The notes beneath the pieces are model-generated. The model worked only from the letters and a program-made list of their open reading frames with translations, made no database searches and was not told the DNA's origin. From an uncultured Algibacter sp. (GTDB lineage Bacteria > Bacteroidota > Bacteroidia > Flavobacteriales > Flavobacteriaceae), in contig CANMQH010000004.1 in the NCBI GenBank assembly GCA_947499935.1, positions 1 through 64,000 of the forward strand: DNA of 64,000 bases. Direction: 5' to 3'. The translations under genes were made by a program, and so were the position numbers. Below, piece by piece: positions 44,676 to 55,114 of the stretch (positions are counted from its first letter, which is position 1; the number at the start of each line of letters is the position of its first letter).

Positions 44676-45158
44676 TTACATAAAAGTATAAACATCTCCA
44701 GATTTTTCAAAAGTAATAACAGAAATTGTAGTATTATCATCCGTACCGCTATTTCCAATTTCACCGTTTACTGTTTGGGTATCTGTACCATTTAACCCTC
44801 TAATAGTAAGACTGTAACTCGCAACAGAAGAACCTTCAAAATATTCTATAACTATTCTGTATACACCATCATTTAGGCTTGACAAAAAGTTTTCACTTTC
44901 AAATGCATCTACTCTACTCGCGTCAACCACATCTTCTCCATCCGAATCAAGAACCTCAAAATCCAAATCAACATCAGATTCAGGGTTACTAGAATTTTCA
45001 ACAGTCCATATCAATTCTATTTTTAGACCATCAGTATCTGTAATAGTAATATTAGATTCAGAGTTTGCACCATCATCATCACTTCCGCAAGATACTAATG
45101 CTAACGAAGCAAATAATACGACTAAACTCATTAATTTTTTTAAAGTAAATTTTTTCAT
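44676..45158 (-). CDS. Small lipoprotein with one beta-sandwich domain
   Basis: The 160-residue protein has a lipoprotein signal (LALVSC, then GSDDDG). The acidic stretch after the Cys resembles the Bacteroidota surface-export signal, so it may be on the cell surface. The body (LKIELIWTVENSSNPESDVD, then DVDLDFEVLDSDG, YRIVIEYFEGSSVASYSLTI) looks like a pre-peptidase C-terminal (PPC)-type beta sandwich. Function unknown. It has its own terminator. Confidence 0.75.
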   Translation of the reverse strand: MKKFTLKKLMSLVVLFASLALVSCGSDDDGANSESNITITDTDGLKIELIWTVENSSNPESDVDLDFEVLDSDGEDVVDASRVDAFESENFLSSLNDGVYRIVIEYFEGSSVASYSLTIRGLNGTDTQTVNGEIGNSGTDDNTTISVITFEKSGDVYTFM

Positions 45159-45259
45159 AATATGTGTGTTTATTTGTTAAGTTGGCAAATATATAATTTT
45201 TGCTAAAAAACAGAATCTAACAGCTTTAAAATTTGTAAAAAGCTACACGAAAATACATT

Positions 45260-45299
45260 TAAACAGATAAATGTTACCGTTAAACGAATAAATGTAACC
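45260..45299. repeat. Two direct repeats spaced exactly 21 bp
   Basis: TAAACAGATAAATGTTACC (45260-45278) and TAAACGAATAAATGTAACC (45281-45299) share 16 of 19 bases, on the same face of the helix. They lie in a 298-bp divergent gap between two lipoprotein genes, about 100 bp from the minus-strand gene. They could be binding sites for a regulator. Confidence 0.5.
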
Positions 45300-45456
45300 A
45301 TAATCTAATTAATATTTGCTTAACTTAAAAGGCAAACATACTCACAGATTTATTCTTGTAATAACACTTTAAATTTTATAGTTTTACCGTTATTATATCC
45401 GTAGTATTTCAAATGATCGTAAATACTATTATAATTTAAACAAAACCCTCAAAACC

Positions 45457-46431
45457 ATGAATTCCGTAGTAAAATTTGCAAAATTTTTCGCTTTAACAGT
45501 ATTATGCACAACTTTAAGTTGTGGCAATGACGATGACAACGACAACAACAATGATGACAACGAAATGAATAATAGCGTAATGACTAATGATTTAGTCGCC
45601 TCTGTTGACGAAAACCCAACTGCAGGACAATCTATAGGAAATCTAAGAGCTATTGGAGATGGTGACTTAACATTTAGTATTACATCCCAGAATATACCTG
45701 GAGCAATACGAATAGATTCTAGCTCTGGAGAACTTATAGTTGATGATGCATCTTTATTTGATTTTGAAACCAATCCAATTATTTCTGCTACAATTTCTGT
45801 AGAAGACGCTTCTAACACTAACACAGCAACAGCTACTTTTAACCTAAATGATGTAGATGATATTGCTTCGTTTTTATCAACGTCCAAAGACATGTATAAT
45901 ACAGCAGCAGATGGAGATTGGATTACGATTACCGAAGCAGAATATAATAATCTTGCTAGAAGAATAAATGACGTGGATAAAATTGCGACATCAGATGCTC
46001 GATATGATTTTAATGCTAATATTATAAGGGGTACAGGAGATTTTACTGTATCAAATGATAATGGACAAAACATTCCTAGCTCTAGTTATGTATTTGCATT
46101 TAAATATAACGCCCAAGACGCAGATATTGAAGGCAGTAAAGTTTTAGTTTCAGATACAGCTATTGCAGGCACCTATGTACAATTAGGTGGTACTTTACCA
46201 AAATCAGTTATTGGAGACCAATATTTTGTTATTAAAAAAAATACATCAGCAACAACAGCTGAAGGTTTTCTTGCATTTCACTTTGCATCTAATATAGGTG
46301 TTAAAAATATAACCTCTATGCCTAACCAGTATGCCTTTGAAAGAGGTGATGCTACGAACTTAACAGAAACTTTTAATGATAATGCTACGTTTTTATACCA
46401 AGGCCTAAGTACTACACAAAAACAGTGGTAA
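45457..46431 (+). CDS. Cadherin-repeat surface lipoprotein
   Basis: The 324-residue protein has a lipoprotein signal (LCTTLSC, then GNDDD) and a very acidic Asp/Asn linker of 18 residues, which fits surface export. A cadherin-like repeat covers about 45-135 (ASVDENPTAGQSIGNL, FSITSQNIPGAIRIDSSSGE, LFDFETNPIISATISVEDAS). The remaining ~190 residues show no domain I recognise (GDWITITEAEYNNLARRIND). Adhesion or ligand binding is likely but not shown. Confidence 0.8.
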   Translation: MNSVVKFAKFFALTVLCTTLSCGNDDDNDNNNDDNEMNNSVMTNDLVASVDENPTAGQSIGNLRAIGDGDLTFSITSQNIPGAIRIDSSSGELIVDDASLFDFETNPIISATISVEDASNTNTATATFNLNDVDDIASFLSTSKDMYNTAADGDWITITEAEYNNLARRINDVDKIATSDARYDFNANIIRGTGDFTVSNDNGQNIPSSSYVFAFKYNAQDADIEGSKVLVSDTAIAGTYVQLGGTLPKSVIGDQYFVIKKNTSATTAEGFLAFHFASNIGVKNITSMPNQYAFERGDATNLTETFNDNATFLYQGLSTTQKQW

Positions 46432-46513
46432 ATTATTTAAAAAATGTTAACATTATATTAACGTTTTAGTCGTTTGATTTTATAATATTTACACTGCTAT
46501 TAATCATTTTATA

Positions 46514-46560
46514 AAACCTTGTACTCAATATGATTTCACAATCAGAGTCAAGGTTTTTCT
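46514..46560 (+). terminator. Rho-independent terminator
   Basis: AAACCTTG-T-ACTC pairs with GAGT-C-AAGGTTT (one internal mismatch) around an 18-base loop and is followed by TT then CTGTTTTT. Confidence 0.65.
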
Positions 46561-46592
46561 GTTTTTACCCGAAAGTAATTGGATACATTTTT

Positions 46593-47783
46593 TTAGATAA
46601 AATCTAATTGTTTGAAAGATTTATTCAATATTTTTTTATCATCTACTTCTAGCCATTTATTTAAAACCGTTGCATAAATGGTTCTAAAATCTATTTCAAA
46701 TTTCAAATCGCCATTAATATCTAAATCACTTAAACTAGCCATATTATTATACAACCCTTGTTTTTTTAGTTGATCTCCAATAATAAATACGTTATTAGCT
46801 GTACCATGATCAGTGCCTACATTTGCATTTTGATTTACGCGGCGTCCAAATTCAGAAAAGGTTAAAATTAAAGTATCTTTAAATGAATCTTTATCCTTTA
46901 AATCCTGAACAAAAGCCTCAACACCCTCAGCATATGTTTTTAAAAGTCGTTTTTGATTATTAAGTTGATTTACATGGGTATCAAATCCATTTAAAGAACA
47001 ATAAAACACCTTAGAATCTATTTTAGAATTAATAAATTGAGCTGTTGTCTTTAATTGTTTGCCAAAAGTATTATTTGGATACGCTTTAGTTGTTGACACT
47101 GTTTTACTGGTTTCGTAAATATATTTCGCTGAAGATTCTGCAGCTATCATGCTCTTATATAAATAACCTAAATTATGTTCGCTTAAATGTGCATCATTTT
47201 TATGATTATGAATATTCTGAAAATACGGATCTTTAGATAAATTATAAAACACCTTAGGGTCTTGAGTTGCAATAGCATTAGTGGTTTCTCCTTTCATAGC
47301 TAAAGATAAGCTGTCATTAATTTCTATAGCACTATAAGGTTGTTTACCATAAGCATCCAAATATCTTCCTAACCAACCACTTTGAGAAAACTTATCTGAA
47401 TCTGTAGCAGTTTGCCAAATATCCATAGACCTAAAATGAGACCTAACAGGATTTGGATAACCAACATTGTTAATAATGGTTAAATGACCATTATCATACA
47501 GGCGTTTTAACGGGGTTAAACTCCCATTCAGGCCTATTTCATCATTTAACTTTATAGTATCGTTTGCTTTAATTCCTAGAGTTGGGCGCGCTTTATAATA
47601 CAAATCATTACCAAAAGGAATAATGGTATTAAGACCATCATTTCCACCAGATAATTGTATTATGACTAAACGTTTATAACCTAAACTACTACTCGCTACT
47701 TGCTCAAAAGCTCTTACAAAACTTGGTACAAAAAATAAGCTACTTGCTAAAGACGATTGTTTTAAAAATTTTCTTCTGTCCAT
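46593..47783 (-). CDS. DUF1501 protein with Tat signal
   Basis: About 396 residues from the ATG at 47783. MDRRKFLKQSS is a Tat-type signal, so the protein is exported folded. The DUF1501 blocks GYKRLVIIQLSGGNDGLNTIIP, YPNPVRSHFRSMDIWQTA, TLILTFSEFGRRVNQN and GTDHGTANNVFIIG are clear. The family is related to the alkaline phosphatase/sulfatase fold (Asp/His metal-site-like residues) but its substrate is unknown. A longer frame to 47828 runs into the upstream gene and would bury the signal. It follows the DUF1800 gene by 2 bp. Confidence 0.9.
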   Translation of the reverse strand: MDRRKFLKQSSLASSLFFVPSFVRAFEQVASSSLGYKRLVIIQLSGGNDGLNTIIPFGNDLYYKARPTLGIKANDTIKLNDEIGLNGSLTPLKRLYDNGHLTIINNVGYPNPVRSHFRSMDIWQTATDSDKFSQSGWLGRYLDAYGKQPYSAIEINDSLSLAMKGETTNAIATQDPKVFYNLSKDPYFQNIHNHKNDAHLSEHNLGYLYKSMIAAESSAKYIYETSKTVSTTKAYPNNTFGKQLKTTAQFINSKIDSKVFYCSLNGFDTHVNQLNNQKRLLKTYAEGVEAFVQDLKDKDSFKDTLILTFSEFGRRVNQNANVGTDHGTANNVFIIGDQLKKQGLYNNMASLSDLDINGDLKFEIDFRTIYATVLNKWLEVDDKKILNKSFKQLDFI

Positions 47784-47785
47784 AA

Positions 47786-49165
47786 TTAACACATTTGATA
47801 TTCTGGTAATGACATAAGTTGCACACAATACTCCTGCTTAGATACTGCTTTTAAAGTATTGAGATATGTATTAGCTGTCTCATTTATAGGGCAAGCCAGT
47901 AAATAATTTCCTAAATCTTTAAGCTCAATATTTTTAAACGCATTATTGAAATAATTCCAATCACTATCTGTTTTAAAGTGTTTACCATATTGTTTTTTAA
48001 AAGCTAGCTTCTCTGTCTCCTCTGTAATATTTGAGGTCCCTATTGCAACTTTAGAGATGTAAGCATTATTTAAAATTAATGAAGGCAATTTTAATCGCAT
48101 TACAATAGTATTACTATCTATCCAATTTCGACCACCTTTCCAGCCTGCTACATTTGGTGGATTTAATAATACCTGACCCAAAAGTTTTTGGATATACAAT
48201 AACTGCTTTGGCTTTTTAAAATCTACAGGTACCATAGTTTTAATTCCTACCAAAAACTCAACTGGAGATTTTATTTTAGTCCCCATATTTTTTTCATCAT
48301 AAAACCAATCCGATAGTAACATAAAACGCATTACGTTTTCAATATTATAATCTTTATAAAACACATCTGCCATGGCATTTACATTCTTTTCATCAATTGT
48401 ATCGTTAACAAAATAGCGATATAACTTCCTACAGATATAAATGGCACATTCCTTTTTCTCTAAAATTAAATCAATAATATCTTCTCCTTTAAAATAGCCT
48501 GTTTTACCAAAAAAAGTTTTAAGTCCATCATCATGTTTTCTGGTTTTAAAAACAAATTCACCTTGTAAATCATGACTGTATCCTGTAAATGCTTTAGCAC
48601 TCTCTTTTATATCGTTTTCGGTATAATTACCTACACCCAAAGTGAACAATTCCATGAGTTCTCTTGCGAAATTTTCATTTGGTTTTTGCTTTTTATTTTG
48701 TTTTGTATTTAAATATTTGGTCATGGCAGCTTCTTTAGATATGGCTACTACAAAATCATTAAAGTTCCCTAAAGCATGCTTTCGCAATGTATTATGAAAT
48801 TGTTGAGAATAATTATAAACATTATCTTCACATACAAAATGATTAGCCCAAAACAAGGTCATTTTTTCTCGTAATAATGCTTTAGAATTTGCTAATCTAT
48901 CTATCCAAGCTACATTTAGTTGCTTAGTCTTTTCTCTACTTAGTTTCTGAACTTTTTTAATATTTTCTCTCGTTCTCTCATAAGATCCACTCAGTAAATC
49001 GTCCAATTGAGGTGTATCTAATTTTAAGAGTGTAACTGTTTTTGAAGCTTTAAAAAGACTATCAATTACTGTTTTCTTATTTTGTTTAGATAGCGTGTTA
49101 AGCTCATTTGGCAAAATACCAAAACCAATACGCCAATATAAATGTTGAATATGTTTTTTTTTCAC
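47786..49165 (-). CDS. DUF1800 protein
   Basis: The 459-residue protein starts with GTG and has the DUF1800 pattern: YWRIGFGILPNELNTL, MTLFWANHFVCE, NENFARELMELFTLGVGNYTE and NPPNVAGWKGGRNWID near 300. No signal peptide is visible, unlike its Tat-exported DUF1501 partner. The two genes occur together in many Bacteroidota and Planctomycetota, often near polysaccharide use, but their activity is not known. Co-transcribed, DUF1800 first. Confidence 0.9.
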   Translation of the reverse strand: MKKKHIQHLYWRIGFGILPNELNTLSKQNKKTVIDSLFKASKTVTLLKLDTPQLDDLLSGSYERTRENIKKVQKLSREKTKQLNVAWIDRLANSKALLREKMTLFWANHFVCEDNVYNYSQQFHNTLRKHALGNFNDFVVAISKEAAMTKYLNTKQNKKQKPNENFARELMELFTLGVGNYTENDIKESAKAFTGYSHDLQGEFVFKTRKHDDGLKTFFGKTGYFKGEDIIDLILEKKECAIYICRKLYRYFVNDTIDEKNVNAMADVFYKDYNIENVMRFMLLSDWFYDEKNMGTKIKSPVEFLVGIKTMVPVDFKKPKQLLYIQKLLGQVLLNPPNVAGWKGGRNWIDSNTIVMRLKLPSLILNNAYISKVAIGTSNITEETEKLAFKKQYGKHFKTDSDWNYFNNAFKNIELKDLGNYLLACPINETANTYLNTLKAVSKQEYCVQLMSLPEYQMC

Positions 49166-49324
49166 GATACAACGATTAAAGTATTCATTGAAATAGAATA
49201 AATAAAAAATTACTTAGTACCTCATTAGACGCTAGTATCTAAAAAAGGTTTAATCTAAGCTAGTTTATGAAATTCATTTTCAGCCTAATACAAGAAATAT
49301 TGTTTAGCTGACTCTACTAATGTA

Positions 49325-49386
49325 ATACCATCTTTAACCTAAAATGACTGTAAAGTAGAAAACATAGTCATTCTACTTTACAGCCA
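49325..49386 (-). terminator. Palindromic element serving as a terminator
   Basis: ATGACTGTAAAGTAGAA (49343-49359) pairs with TTCTACTTTACAGCCAT (49370-49386) with one wobble. The minus strand continues TTTTAGG. It lies 24 bp after the prolyl oligopeptidase stop. The left flank ATACCAT, 11 bases, AATGACTGTAAA has the same spacing as the arms of the element at 58251-58412, so it is probably a related repeat. The rest of the gap 49166-49410 shows no gene. Confidence 0.6.
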
Positions 49387-49410
49387 TTATAAATAGGAAA
49401 TACTACGAAG

Positions 49411-51567
49411 CTAGTTTTTTACTTTATCATTAGTCTTACTTGGTAAAACTTTAAATCCCATGTTATAAAGTGTAAAACCAAAAATATCTGCATATTGCTC
49501 AATCGTTTTACTTACTGGAGTCCCTGCGCCGTGACCTGCATCGGTTTCAATTCTAATAAGTGTTGGGTTATTTCCTGTTTGTTTACTTTGTAACTCGGCT
49601 GCAAACTTAAAACTGTGAGCCGGTACAACACGGTCATCGTGATCACCTGTAGTAATTAATGTCGCTGGATATTCAATTCCAGGTTTTACATTATGTACTG
49701 GTGAATAACCTTTTAAATATTCAAACATTTCTTTACTTTGTTCTGCTGTACCATAATCATAGGCCCATCCTGCTCCTGCAGTAAATGTGTGGTAACGTAA
49801 CATATCTAAAACACCAACAGCAGGCAACGCTACTTTAGCTAAATCTGGACGCTGAGTCATGGTAGCTCCAACTAACAATCCACCATTAGAGCCTCCACGG
49901 ATGGCAAGGTACTTTGATGATGTATATTTGTTTTCTATAAGGTATTCGCCTGCAACAATAAAATCATCAAATACATTTTGTTTTTTGAGTTGAGTTCCTG
50001 CATCATGCCAAGCTTTACCATACTCGCCACCGCCTCTAAGATTAGGAACTGCGTAAACGCCACCTTGCTCCATCCAAACGGCATTGGTAATACTAAAACT
50101 AGGATTTAAACTAACATTAAACCCGCCATACCCATATAATATAGTTGGGTTTTTTCCATTTAACTCTAAACCTTTTTTATAAGTAATAATCATAGGTACT
50201 TTGGTACCATCTTTAGATTTATAAAATACTTGTTTACTTTCGTAATCTTCGCTAATAAAAGCTATAGAAGGTTTCCAATATAGTTCGGACGCTCCAGTAT
50301 CTACATTTAATTTGTAAATACTAGAAGGTGTATTGTAGTTTGTAAACCCGTAATAATCTATCTTCTCTTCTTTTTTACCTCCAAAACCATTAGCGTTTCC
50401 TACACCTGGCAAATCAATTTCTCTAATAAATTTACCATTGTAATCGTATTGTAATACCTTAGAAATAGCATCAACCATATATTCTGCAAAGAAATAACCA
50501 CCAATTGTTGATGGACTTAAAACGTGTTCTGTTTCTGGAATAACATCTACCCAATGCTCGACACCTGGCTTTGAAGCATCTACTGTTACAATTTTTTTAT
50601 TTGGCGCATCTAGATTGGTTACAAGAAACAATTTACTTCCTTCGTTTTCGATAATGTATGTATCACTATCGGTATGATCTAAAATGGTAATAAACTTACT
50701 ATTAGTTACAGAAAGATCTTTAATTAAAAGCTTATTACCCGATGTAGATACTTTAGGGTAAATAACAAGATACCTACCATCTTCAGTTACGCTTCCATTT
50801 ATATACCTATGTTTTTCATCATTAGAGCCTCCAAAAATTAAAGCATCCTCTTTTTGAGCTGTTCCTAATTTATGATAGTACACTTTATGCTGATCTGTTT
50901 TTGCTGAAAGTTCGCTACCTTTTGGTTTGTCGTAACTAGAATAATAAAAACCTTCATTTTTATACCAAGAAATCTGGGTGAATTTAACATCTATAAGCGT
51001 ATCCTCTATAACCTCTTTATTTTCAGTATCCATGATTAGGATTTTTCGCCAATCACTACCGCCTTCGGAAATTGAATAGGCTAAAATCTTTCCGTTTTTA
51101 GAAAAACTTAATGCTCCTAACGACACTGTACCATCTTCTGAAAACGTATTAGGGTCTAAAAATACTTCGGGCTTATTATCATCTTTTTGTCTGTAAACAA
51201 CATATTGATTCTGTAACCCATCGTTTTTATAGAAATAAGTATAATCGCCTTCTGTAAAAGGAGCACCCACTTTTTCGTAATTCCATAATTTAGATAAACG
51301 TTCTTTTAGTTCTTCTCTAAAAGGAATATTATCCAAATAATTATAGGTGGATACGTTTTGAGCTTTTACCCATGCACCTGTTTCTTCACTTCTATCATTT
51401 TCTAACCATCGGTATGGGTCTTTTACATCTTGACCAAAATAATTATCTACGGTATCTACTGTTTTTGTTTTTGGATAATTCGCCACGATTGTATTTTCGG
51501 TTTTTTTATCTTCTTTGCAACCTATAAGAATGACAACTGCTAAAAGACTAATTGCTAATTTTTGCAT
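49411..51567 (-). CDS. Prolyl oligopeptidase-family serine peptidase, lipoprotein
   Basis: About 718 residues from the ATG at 51567. The lipoprotein signal (AVVILIGC, then KEDK) anchors it in the envelope. The seven-bladed propeller region (about 60-430) is followed by an alpha/beta hydrolase with Ser in [11 protein letters not shown] (about 559), Asp in DHDDRVVP and His in DAGHGAGT. It is the S9A prolyl endopeptidase type, which cuts short Pro-containing peptides. A TTG eight codons upstream is not favoured. It is a single gene. Confidence 0.94.
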   Translation of the reverse strand: MQKLAISLLAVVILIGCKEDKKTENTIVANYPKTKTVDTVDNYFGQDVKDPYRWLENDRSEETGAWVKAQNVSTYNYLDNIPFREELKERLSKLWNYEKVGAPFTEGDYTYFYKNDGLQNQYVVYRQKDDNKPEVFLDPNTFSEDGTVSLGALSFSKNGKILAYSISEGGSDWRKILIMDTENKEVIEDTLIDVKFTQISWYKNEGFYYSSYDKPKGSELSAKTDQHKVYYHKLGTAQKEDALIFGGSNDEKHRYINGSVTEDGRYLVIYPKVSTSGNKLLIKDLSVTNSKFITILDHTDSDTYIIENEGSKLFLVTNLDAPNKKIVTVDASKPGVEHWVDVIPETEHVLSPSTIGGYFFAEYMVDAISKVLQYDYNGKFIREIDLPGVGNANGFGGKKEEKIDYYGFTNYNTPSSIYKLNVDTGASELYWKPSIAFISEDYESKQVFYKSKDGTKVPMIITYKKGLELNGKNPTILYGYGGFNVSLNPSFSITNAVWMEQGGVYAVPNLRGGGEYGKAWHDAGTQLKKQNVFDDFIVAGEYLIENKYTSSKYLAIRGGSNGGLLVGATMTQRPDLAKVALPAVGVLDMLRYHTFTAGAGWAYDYGTAEQSKEMFEYLKGYSPVHNVKPGIEYPATLITTGDHDDRVVPAHSFKFAAELQSKQTGNNPTLIRIETDAGHGAGTPVSKTIEQYADIFGFTLYNMGFKVLPSKTNDKVKN

Positions 51568-51602
51568 TATGAGGATTTTTGATTCATTCAAAAATAAGAA
51601 AA

Positions 51603-51634
51603 AAAAGAGCCTCTGCGTAAACAGAGACTCTTTT
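51603..51634 (-). terminator. Rho-independent terminator of asd
   Basis: AAAAGAGCCTCTG pairs with CAGAGACTCTTTT (one mismatch) around CGTAAA, followed on the minus strand by a T-rich run. Confidence 0.85.
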
Positions 51635-51655
51635 AATATGTTAAAACAAGTATTA

Positions 51656-52645
51656 TTATACTAATTTATTTTCAATTAAATATTCGGCTATTTGAACCGT
51701 ATTTGTTGCTGCACCTTTTCTAAGGTTATCAGAAACAATCCACATATTTAAAGTATTAGGTTGCGTTTCATCTCTTCTAATTCTACCAACAAAAACCTCA
51801 TCTTTATCATGTGCATAGATAGGCATTGGGTATGTATTAGTATCTGTATTATCTTGTACTACAACTCCAGATGTTTCGTGTAACAATTTGCGAACAGCAG
51901 ACAAATCAAAATCATTTTCAAATTCAACGTTTACAGACTCACTATGTCCACCTGAAGTTGGTATTCTAACGGCTGTAGCTGATATTGAAAATGTACGGTC
52001 ATTCATTATCTTTTGAGGCTCTCTAGCCAATTTCATCTCTTCTTTAGTATATCCATTTTCTAAAAACACATCACAATGTGGTAATGCATTTCTACCAATA
52101 GGATAAGGATAAGCCATTTCGCCCTCTATACCAGCAATTTCATTTTCTAATTGTTTAACGGCTTTAACACCTGTACCAGAAACCGATTGGTATGTTGATA
52201 TAACAACACGTTTCATTTTATAAGCTTTATGAAGTGGTGCTAATGCCATAACCAATTGGATTGTAGAACAATTTGGATTGGCTATAATTTTATCTTCTTT
52301 TGTTAATTCGTTTGCGTTAATTTCTGGAACAACTAACTTTTTAGTAGGATCCATTCGCCATGCTGATGAGTTATCGACAACCGTTGTACCTACTTCTGCA
52401 AATTTTGGTGCCCATTCTAGAGAGGTATCACCTCCTGCTGAAAATAAAGCAATATCTGGTCGCATTGAAACAGCTGTTTCTAAACCTACGACTTTAAAAT
52501 CTGTACCTTTATAACTTATAGTCTTACCAATTGAGCGCTCTGATGCAACTGGAATTAATTCTGTTACTGGAAAATTACGTTCTGCAAGAACTTTTAGCAT
52601 AACTTCGCCAACCATACCTGTGGCACCAACTACTGCTACTTTCAT
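51656..52645 (-). CDS. asd: Aspartate-semialdehyde dehydrogenase
   Basis: Asd makes aspartate semialdehyde for Lys/diaminopimelate, Thr and Met synthesis. The NADP site is [12 protein letters not shown] (4-15), catalytic Cys126 lies in NPNCSTIQL, and the His block is [13 protein letters not shown]. 329 residues is normal. It is monocistronic with its own terminator. Confidence 0.96.
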   Translation of the reverse strand: MKVAVVGATGMVGEVMLKVLAERNFPVTELIPVASERSIGKTISYKGTDFKVVGLETAVSMRPDIALFSAGGDTSLEWAPKFAEVGTTVVDNSSAWRMDPTKKLVVPEINANELTKEDKIIANPNCSTIQLVMALAPLHKAYKMKRVVISTYQSVSGTGVKAVKQLENEIAGIEGEMAYPYPIGRNALPHCDVFLENGYTKEEMKLAREPQKIMNDRTFSISATAVRIPTSGGHSESVNVEFENDFDLSAVRKLLHETSGVVVQDNTDTNTYPMPIYAHDKDEVFVGRIRRDETQPNTLNMWIVSDNLRKGAATNTVQIAEYLIENKLV

Positions 52646-52710
52646 AATCTTTTTTTATTTAAAATATTTCTTAAGCAAAACTAAGTATTTAATACATCCT
52701 AGAATGTAAA

Positions 52711-52743
52711 AAAAGCCCTCATTTTTATAAAACGAGGGCTTTT
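52711..52743 (-). terminator. Rho-independent terminator of mscL
   Basis: AAAAGCCCTC/GAGGGCTTTT stem with a 13-base loop; the minus strand continues in T. Confidence 0.88.
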
Positions 52744-52782
52744 TAACAAGAAATAACAGTTTGTTATTTATTTAACAGTTTG

Positions 52783-53184
52783 TTATTTTTTTAGCAAATC
52801 TCTTATTTCAGCAAGTAAATCTTCTTGAGATGGTCCTGCTGGAGCTGGCTCTTCTGCTGGTTTTTTAGTTTTGTTATAAGCTTTAACAATTAAAAACATA
52901 ACAAGACCAACAATAACAAGGTTTATTATTGTATTTACCCAAGAACCCCACATAATTGCATTTTCAGGAGTTGTAACTGCTCCTGCAGCATCAACAACAG
53001 CATCATCTAACACAATTTTTAACGATGAAAAATCTTGTCCGCCAGTAAAATGACCAACAACAGGCATGATGATATTGTCAACAAAACCTTTAACAACGGC
53101 ACCAATAGCACCTGCCATAATTACAGCTACAGCAAATTCGATAACGTTTCCGCCTGTAATAAATTCTTTAAATTCTTTTAACAT
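52783..53184 (-). CDS. mscL: Large-conductance mechanosensitive channel
   Basis: The 133-residue MscL has KEFKEFITGGNVIEFAVAVI at the N-terminus, with TM1 continuing to about residue 45 (GAIGAVVKGFVDNIIMPV). A short periplasmic loop, TM2 near 80-100 and a cytoplasmic helix follow. It opens under membrane tension to release solutes on osmotic downshift. It is separate from alr behind it. Confidence 0.95.
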   Translation of the reverse strand: MLKEFKEFITGGNVIEFAVAVIMAGAIGAVVKGFVDNIIMPVVGHFTGGQDFSSLKIVLDDAVVDAAGAVTTPENAIMWGSWVNTIINLVIVGLVMFLIVKAYNKTKKPAEEPAPAGPSQEDLLAEIRDLLKK

Positions 53185-53213
53185 TTTAATTAGTTTTAAA
53201 TGGTTAATATATT

Positions 53214-53245
53214 AGTGTGACCAAGATAATTAAAAAAGTCACACT
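53214..53245 (-). terminator. Possible terminator after alr
   Basis: Perfect 8-bp arms AGTGTGAC/GTCACACT with a 16-base loop lie 12 bp past the alr stop. The T run lies in the loop, not after the stem, so the role is uncertain. Confidence 0.35.
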
Positions 53246-53256
53246 TTATAACTAAT

Positions 53257-54366
53257 TTAGTTGCCAATATATGTTCGTTTTACTCTTTGAGAAATCGATG
53301 TAATGAGTTCATAAGAAATAGTGTTAGCTAATGCAGCAACATTTTCGGCAGATACAGAGTTACCAAAAATAATAACCTCATCGCCTTCTTTGCAATCAAT
53401 ATCGGTGATATTAACCATAATCATATCCATGCAAACGTTTCCTAAAATGGGTGCTTTTTTTCCATTTATGGTAACATAACCATTGCCATTACCATAAATA
53501 CGACCAATACCATCGGCATGACCAATAGGTAAGGTTGCAGATTTTAAAGGCATATTGCATTTAAAAGATCTGTTATAACCAATAGATTGCCCTTTTTGAA
53601 TGTGATGTATTTGAGAGATTATGGTTTTTAGGGTTGCCACGGGTTTTAATGCTTGGCTTTCTTTTTCCGAATTTCCAAAACCATACAAGCCAATACCACT
53701 TCTAACCATATCTAAATGAGCGTCTTGATAATTTAGAATGCCTGATGTATTACATATATGCCGTATGGGTTTATAACCGATAAGTTTTTCAAATTTTTCT
53801 GAAATTTTATTGAAAACATTAATTTGATTCTTGGTAAACGCCTTTTCATCTAAATCTTCACTAGCAGCTAAATGTGAGAAAATAGATTTAGCCTTAATGG
53901 TATTTGTTTCCTTTAATTTAGAGACAATAAAATCAACATCATTTTTAGAGAAACCAAGCCTATTTAATCCTGTATTGAACTTAATATGAACGGGGTAATC
54001 TGTTTGCTTTTCCGCGAAAGCGACGGTAATAAATTCATTTAAAATTTTAGTATTATATAAACTAGGCTCTAAATTGTATTCTAAAAGCTTTTTAAAATTT
54101 ATAGCTTGAGGGTGCAAGACTAAAATGGGGCGTGTTATGCCTGCTTTTCTCAATGCAACACCTTCATCTATATAGGCTACGGCAAAATAATCAACATTCA
54201 ATTCTTGTAGATAATTTGCAATTTTAGCAGCATCACTTCCATAGGCAAAAGCCTTTACAACAGCTAAAAAAATAGTTTTACTGTTTAATTTGGCTTTTAA
54301 ATACTTAAAATTATGTTCTAGTGCTTTTAAATCTATTTCAAGCACAGTTTCTTGTGCTTTAGCCAT
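53257..54366 (-). CDS. alr: Alanine racemase
   Basis: Alr supplies D-alanine for peptidoglycan. The PLP-binding Lys38 lies in [10 protein letters not shown], the SGIGLYG block and the C-terminal Tyr region (IGYNRSF) are present, and [15 protein letters not shown] is typical. 369 residues. The first codons overlap the tdk end by 8 bp. Only the racemase domain is present, without the MurF-like fusion found in some Bacteroidota. Confidence 0.95.
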   Translation of the reverse strand: MAKAQETVLEIDLKALEHNFKYLKAKLNSKTIFLAVVKAFAYGSDAAKIANYLQELNVDYFAVAYIDEGVALRKAGITRPILVLHPQAINFKKLLEYNLEPSLYNTKILNEFITVAFAEKQTDYPVHIKFNTGLNRLGFSKNDVDFIVSKLKETNTIKAKSIFSHLAASEDLDEKAFTKNQINVFNKISEKFEKLIGYKPIRHICNTSGILNYQDAHLDMVRSGIGLYGFGNSEKESQALKPVATLKTIISQIHHIQKGQSIGYNRSFKCNMPLKSATLPIGHADGIGRIYGNGNGYVTINGKKAPILGNVCMDMIMVNITDIDCKEGDEVIIFGNSVSAENVAALANTISYELITSISQRVKRTYIGN

Positions 54367-55009
54367 TGGAATCTTTGGGTGGTTTTGGATTTACTTCTTC
54401 GGCATCATTAACATCCATGCCTCTAACTTTATCTCGCATCATAGCTTTATAATATGCCGCTCTACTTAATGGCTCGTACTCATCAACCTCTCCCAAAAGC
54501 ACTAGGTTATCGTTTTTAGATTTCCTGTAGCTATATTGTGCTAAATTTCCTGTTCTTGTACAAACAGCGTGTACTTTGGTTACATAATCTGCTGTAGCCA
54601 TTAAAAAAGGCATGGGACCAAAGGGATTGCCTTTAAAATCCATATCTAGTCCTGCAACAATAACACGAACCCCTTTGTTAGCTAAATCATTACAAATTGT
54701 TACAATTTCATCATCAAAAAACTGAGCTTCATCTATACCAACAACGTCACAACCATCTGCTAAAATAGGAATATTAGCCGCAGCAGGAACAGGCGTAGAT
54801 CTAATTTCGTTAGCATCGTGAGACACCACCATATCTTCATTATATCTAACATCTAGCGCAGGTTTAAAAATCTCCACTTTTTGTTTCGCAAATTGGGCGC
54901 GTTTTAACCTACGAATCAATTCTTCGGTTTTACCAGAAAACATTGAGCCACAGATAACTTCAATCCAACCAAATTGTTCTTTATGATTTACGGTATTTTC
55001 AAGAAACAT
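54359..55009 (-). CDS. tdk: Thymidine kinase
   Basis: The 216-residue enzyme phosphorylates thymidine in the salvage pathway. The P-loop is GSMFSGKT (21-28). The DEAQFFDD block gives the catalytic Glu, and the [22 protein letters not shown] region should form the lasso/zinc part, but only one of the usual four zinc Cys is evident there. It is co-transcribed with alr, which overlaps it. Confidence 0.95.
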   Translation of the reverse strand: MFLENTVNHKEQFGWIEVICGSMFSGKTEELIRRLKRAQFAKQKVEIFKPALDVRYNEDMVVSHDANEIRSTPVPAAANIPILADGCDVVGIDEAQFFDDEIVTICNDLANKGVRVIVAGLDMDFKGNPFGPMPFLMATADYVTKVHAVCTRTGNLAQYSYRKSKNDNLVLLGEVDEYEPLSRAAYYKAMMRDKVRGMDVNDAEEVNPKPPKDSNG

Positions 55010-55114
55010 TTCGTAATTTTAACACTAAAATAAAGCTATTATTCATTTTTTAAGGTGACGTAAATTTATTAAAAACTTAAGTCTAAAATAGCAATAATTA
55101 AAAAAATATAAATA

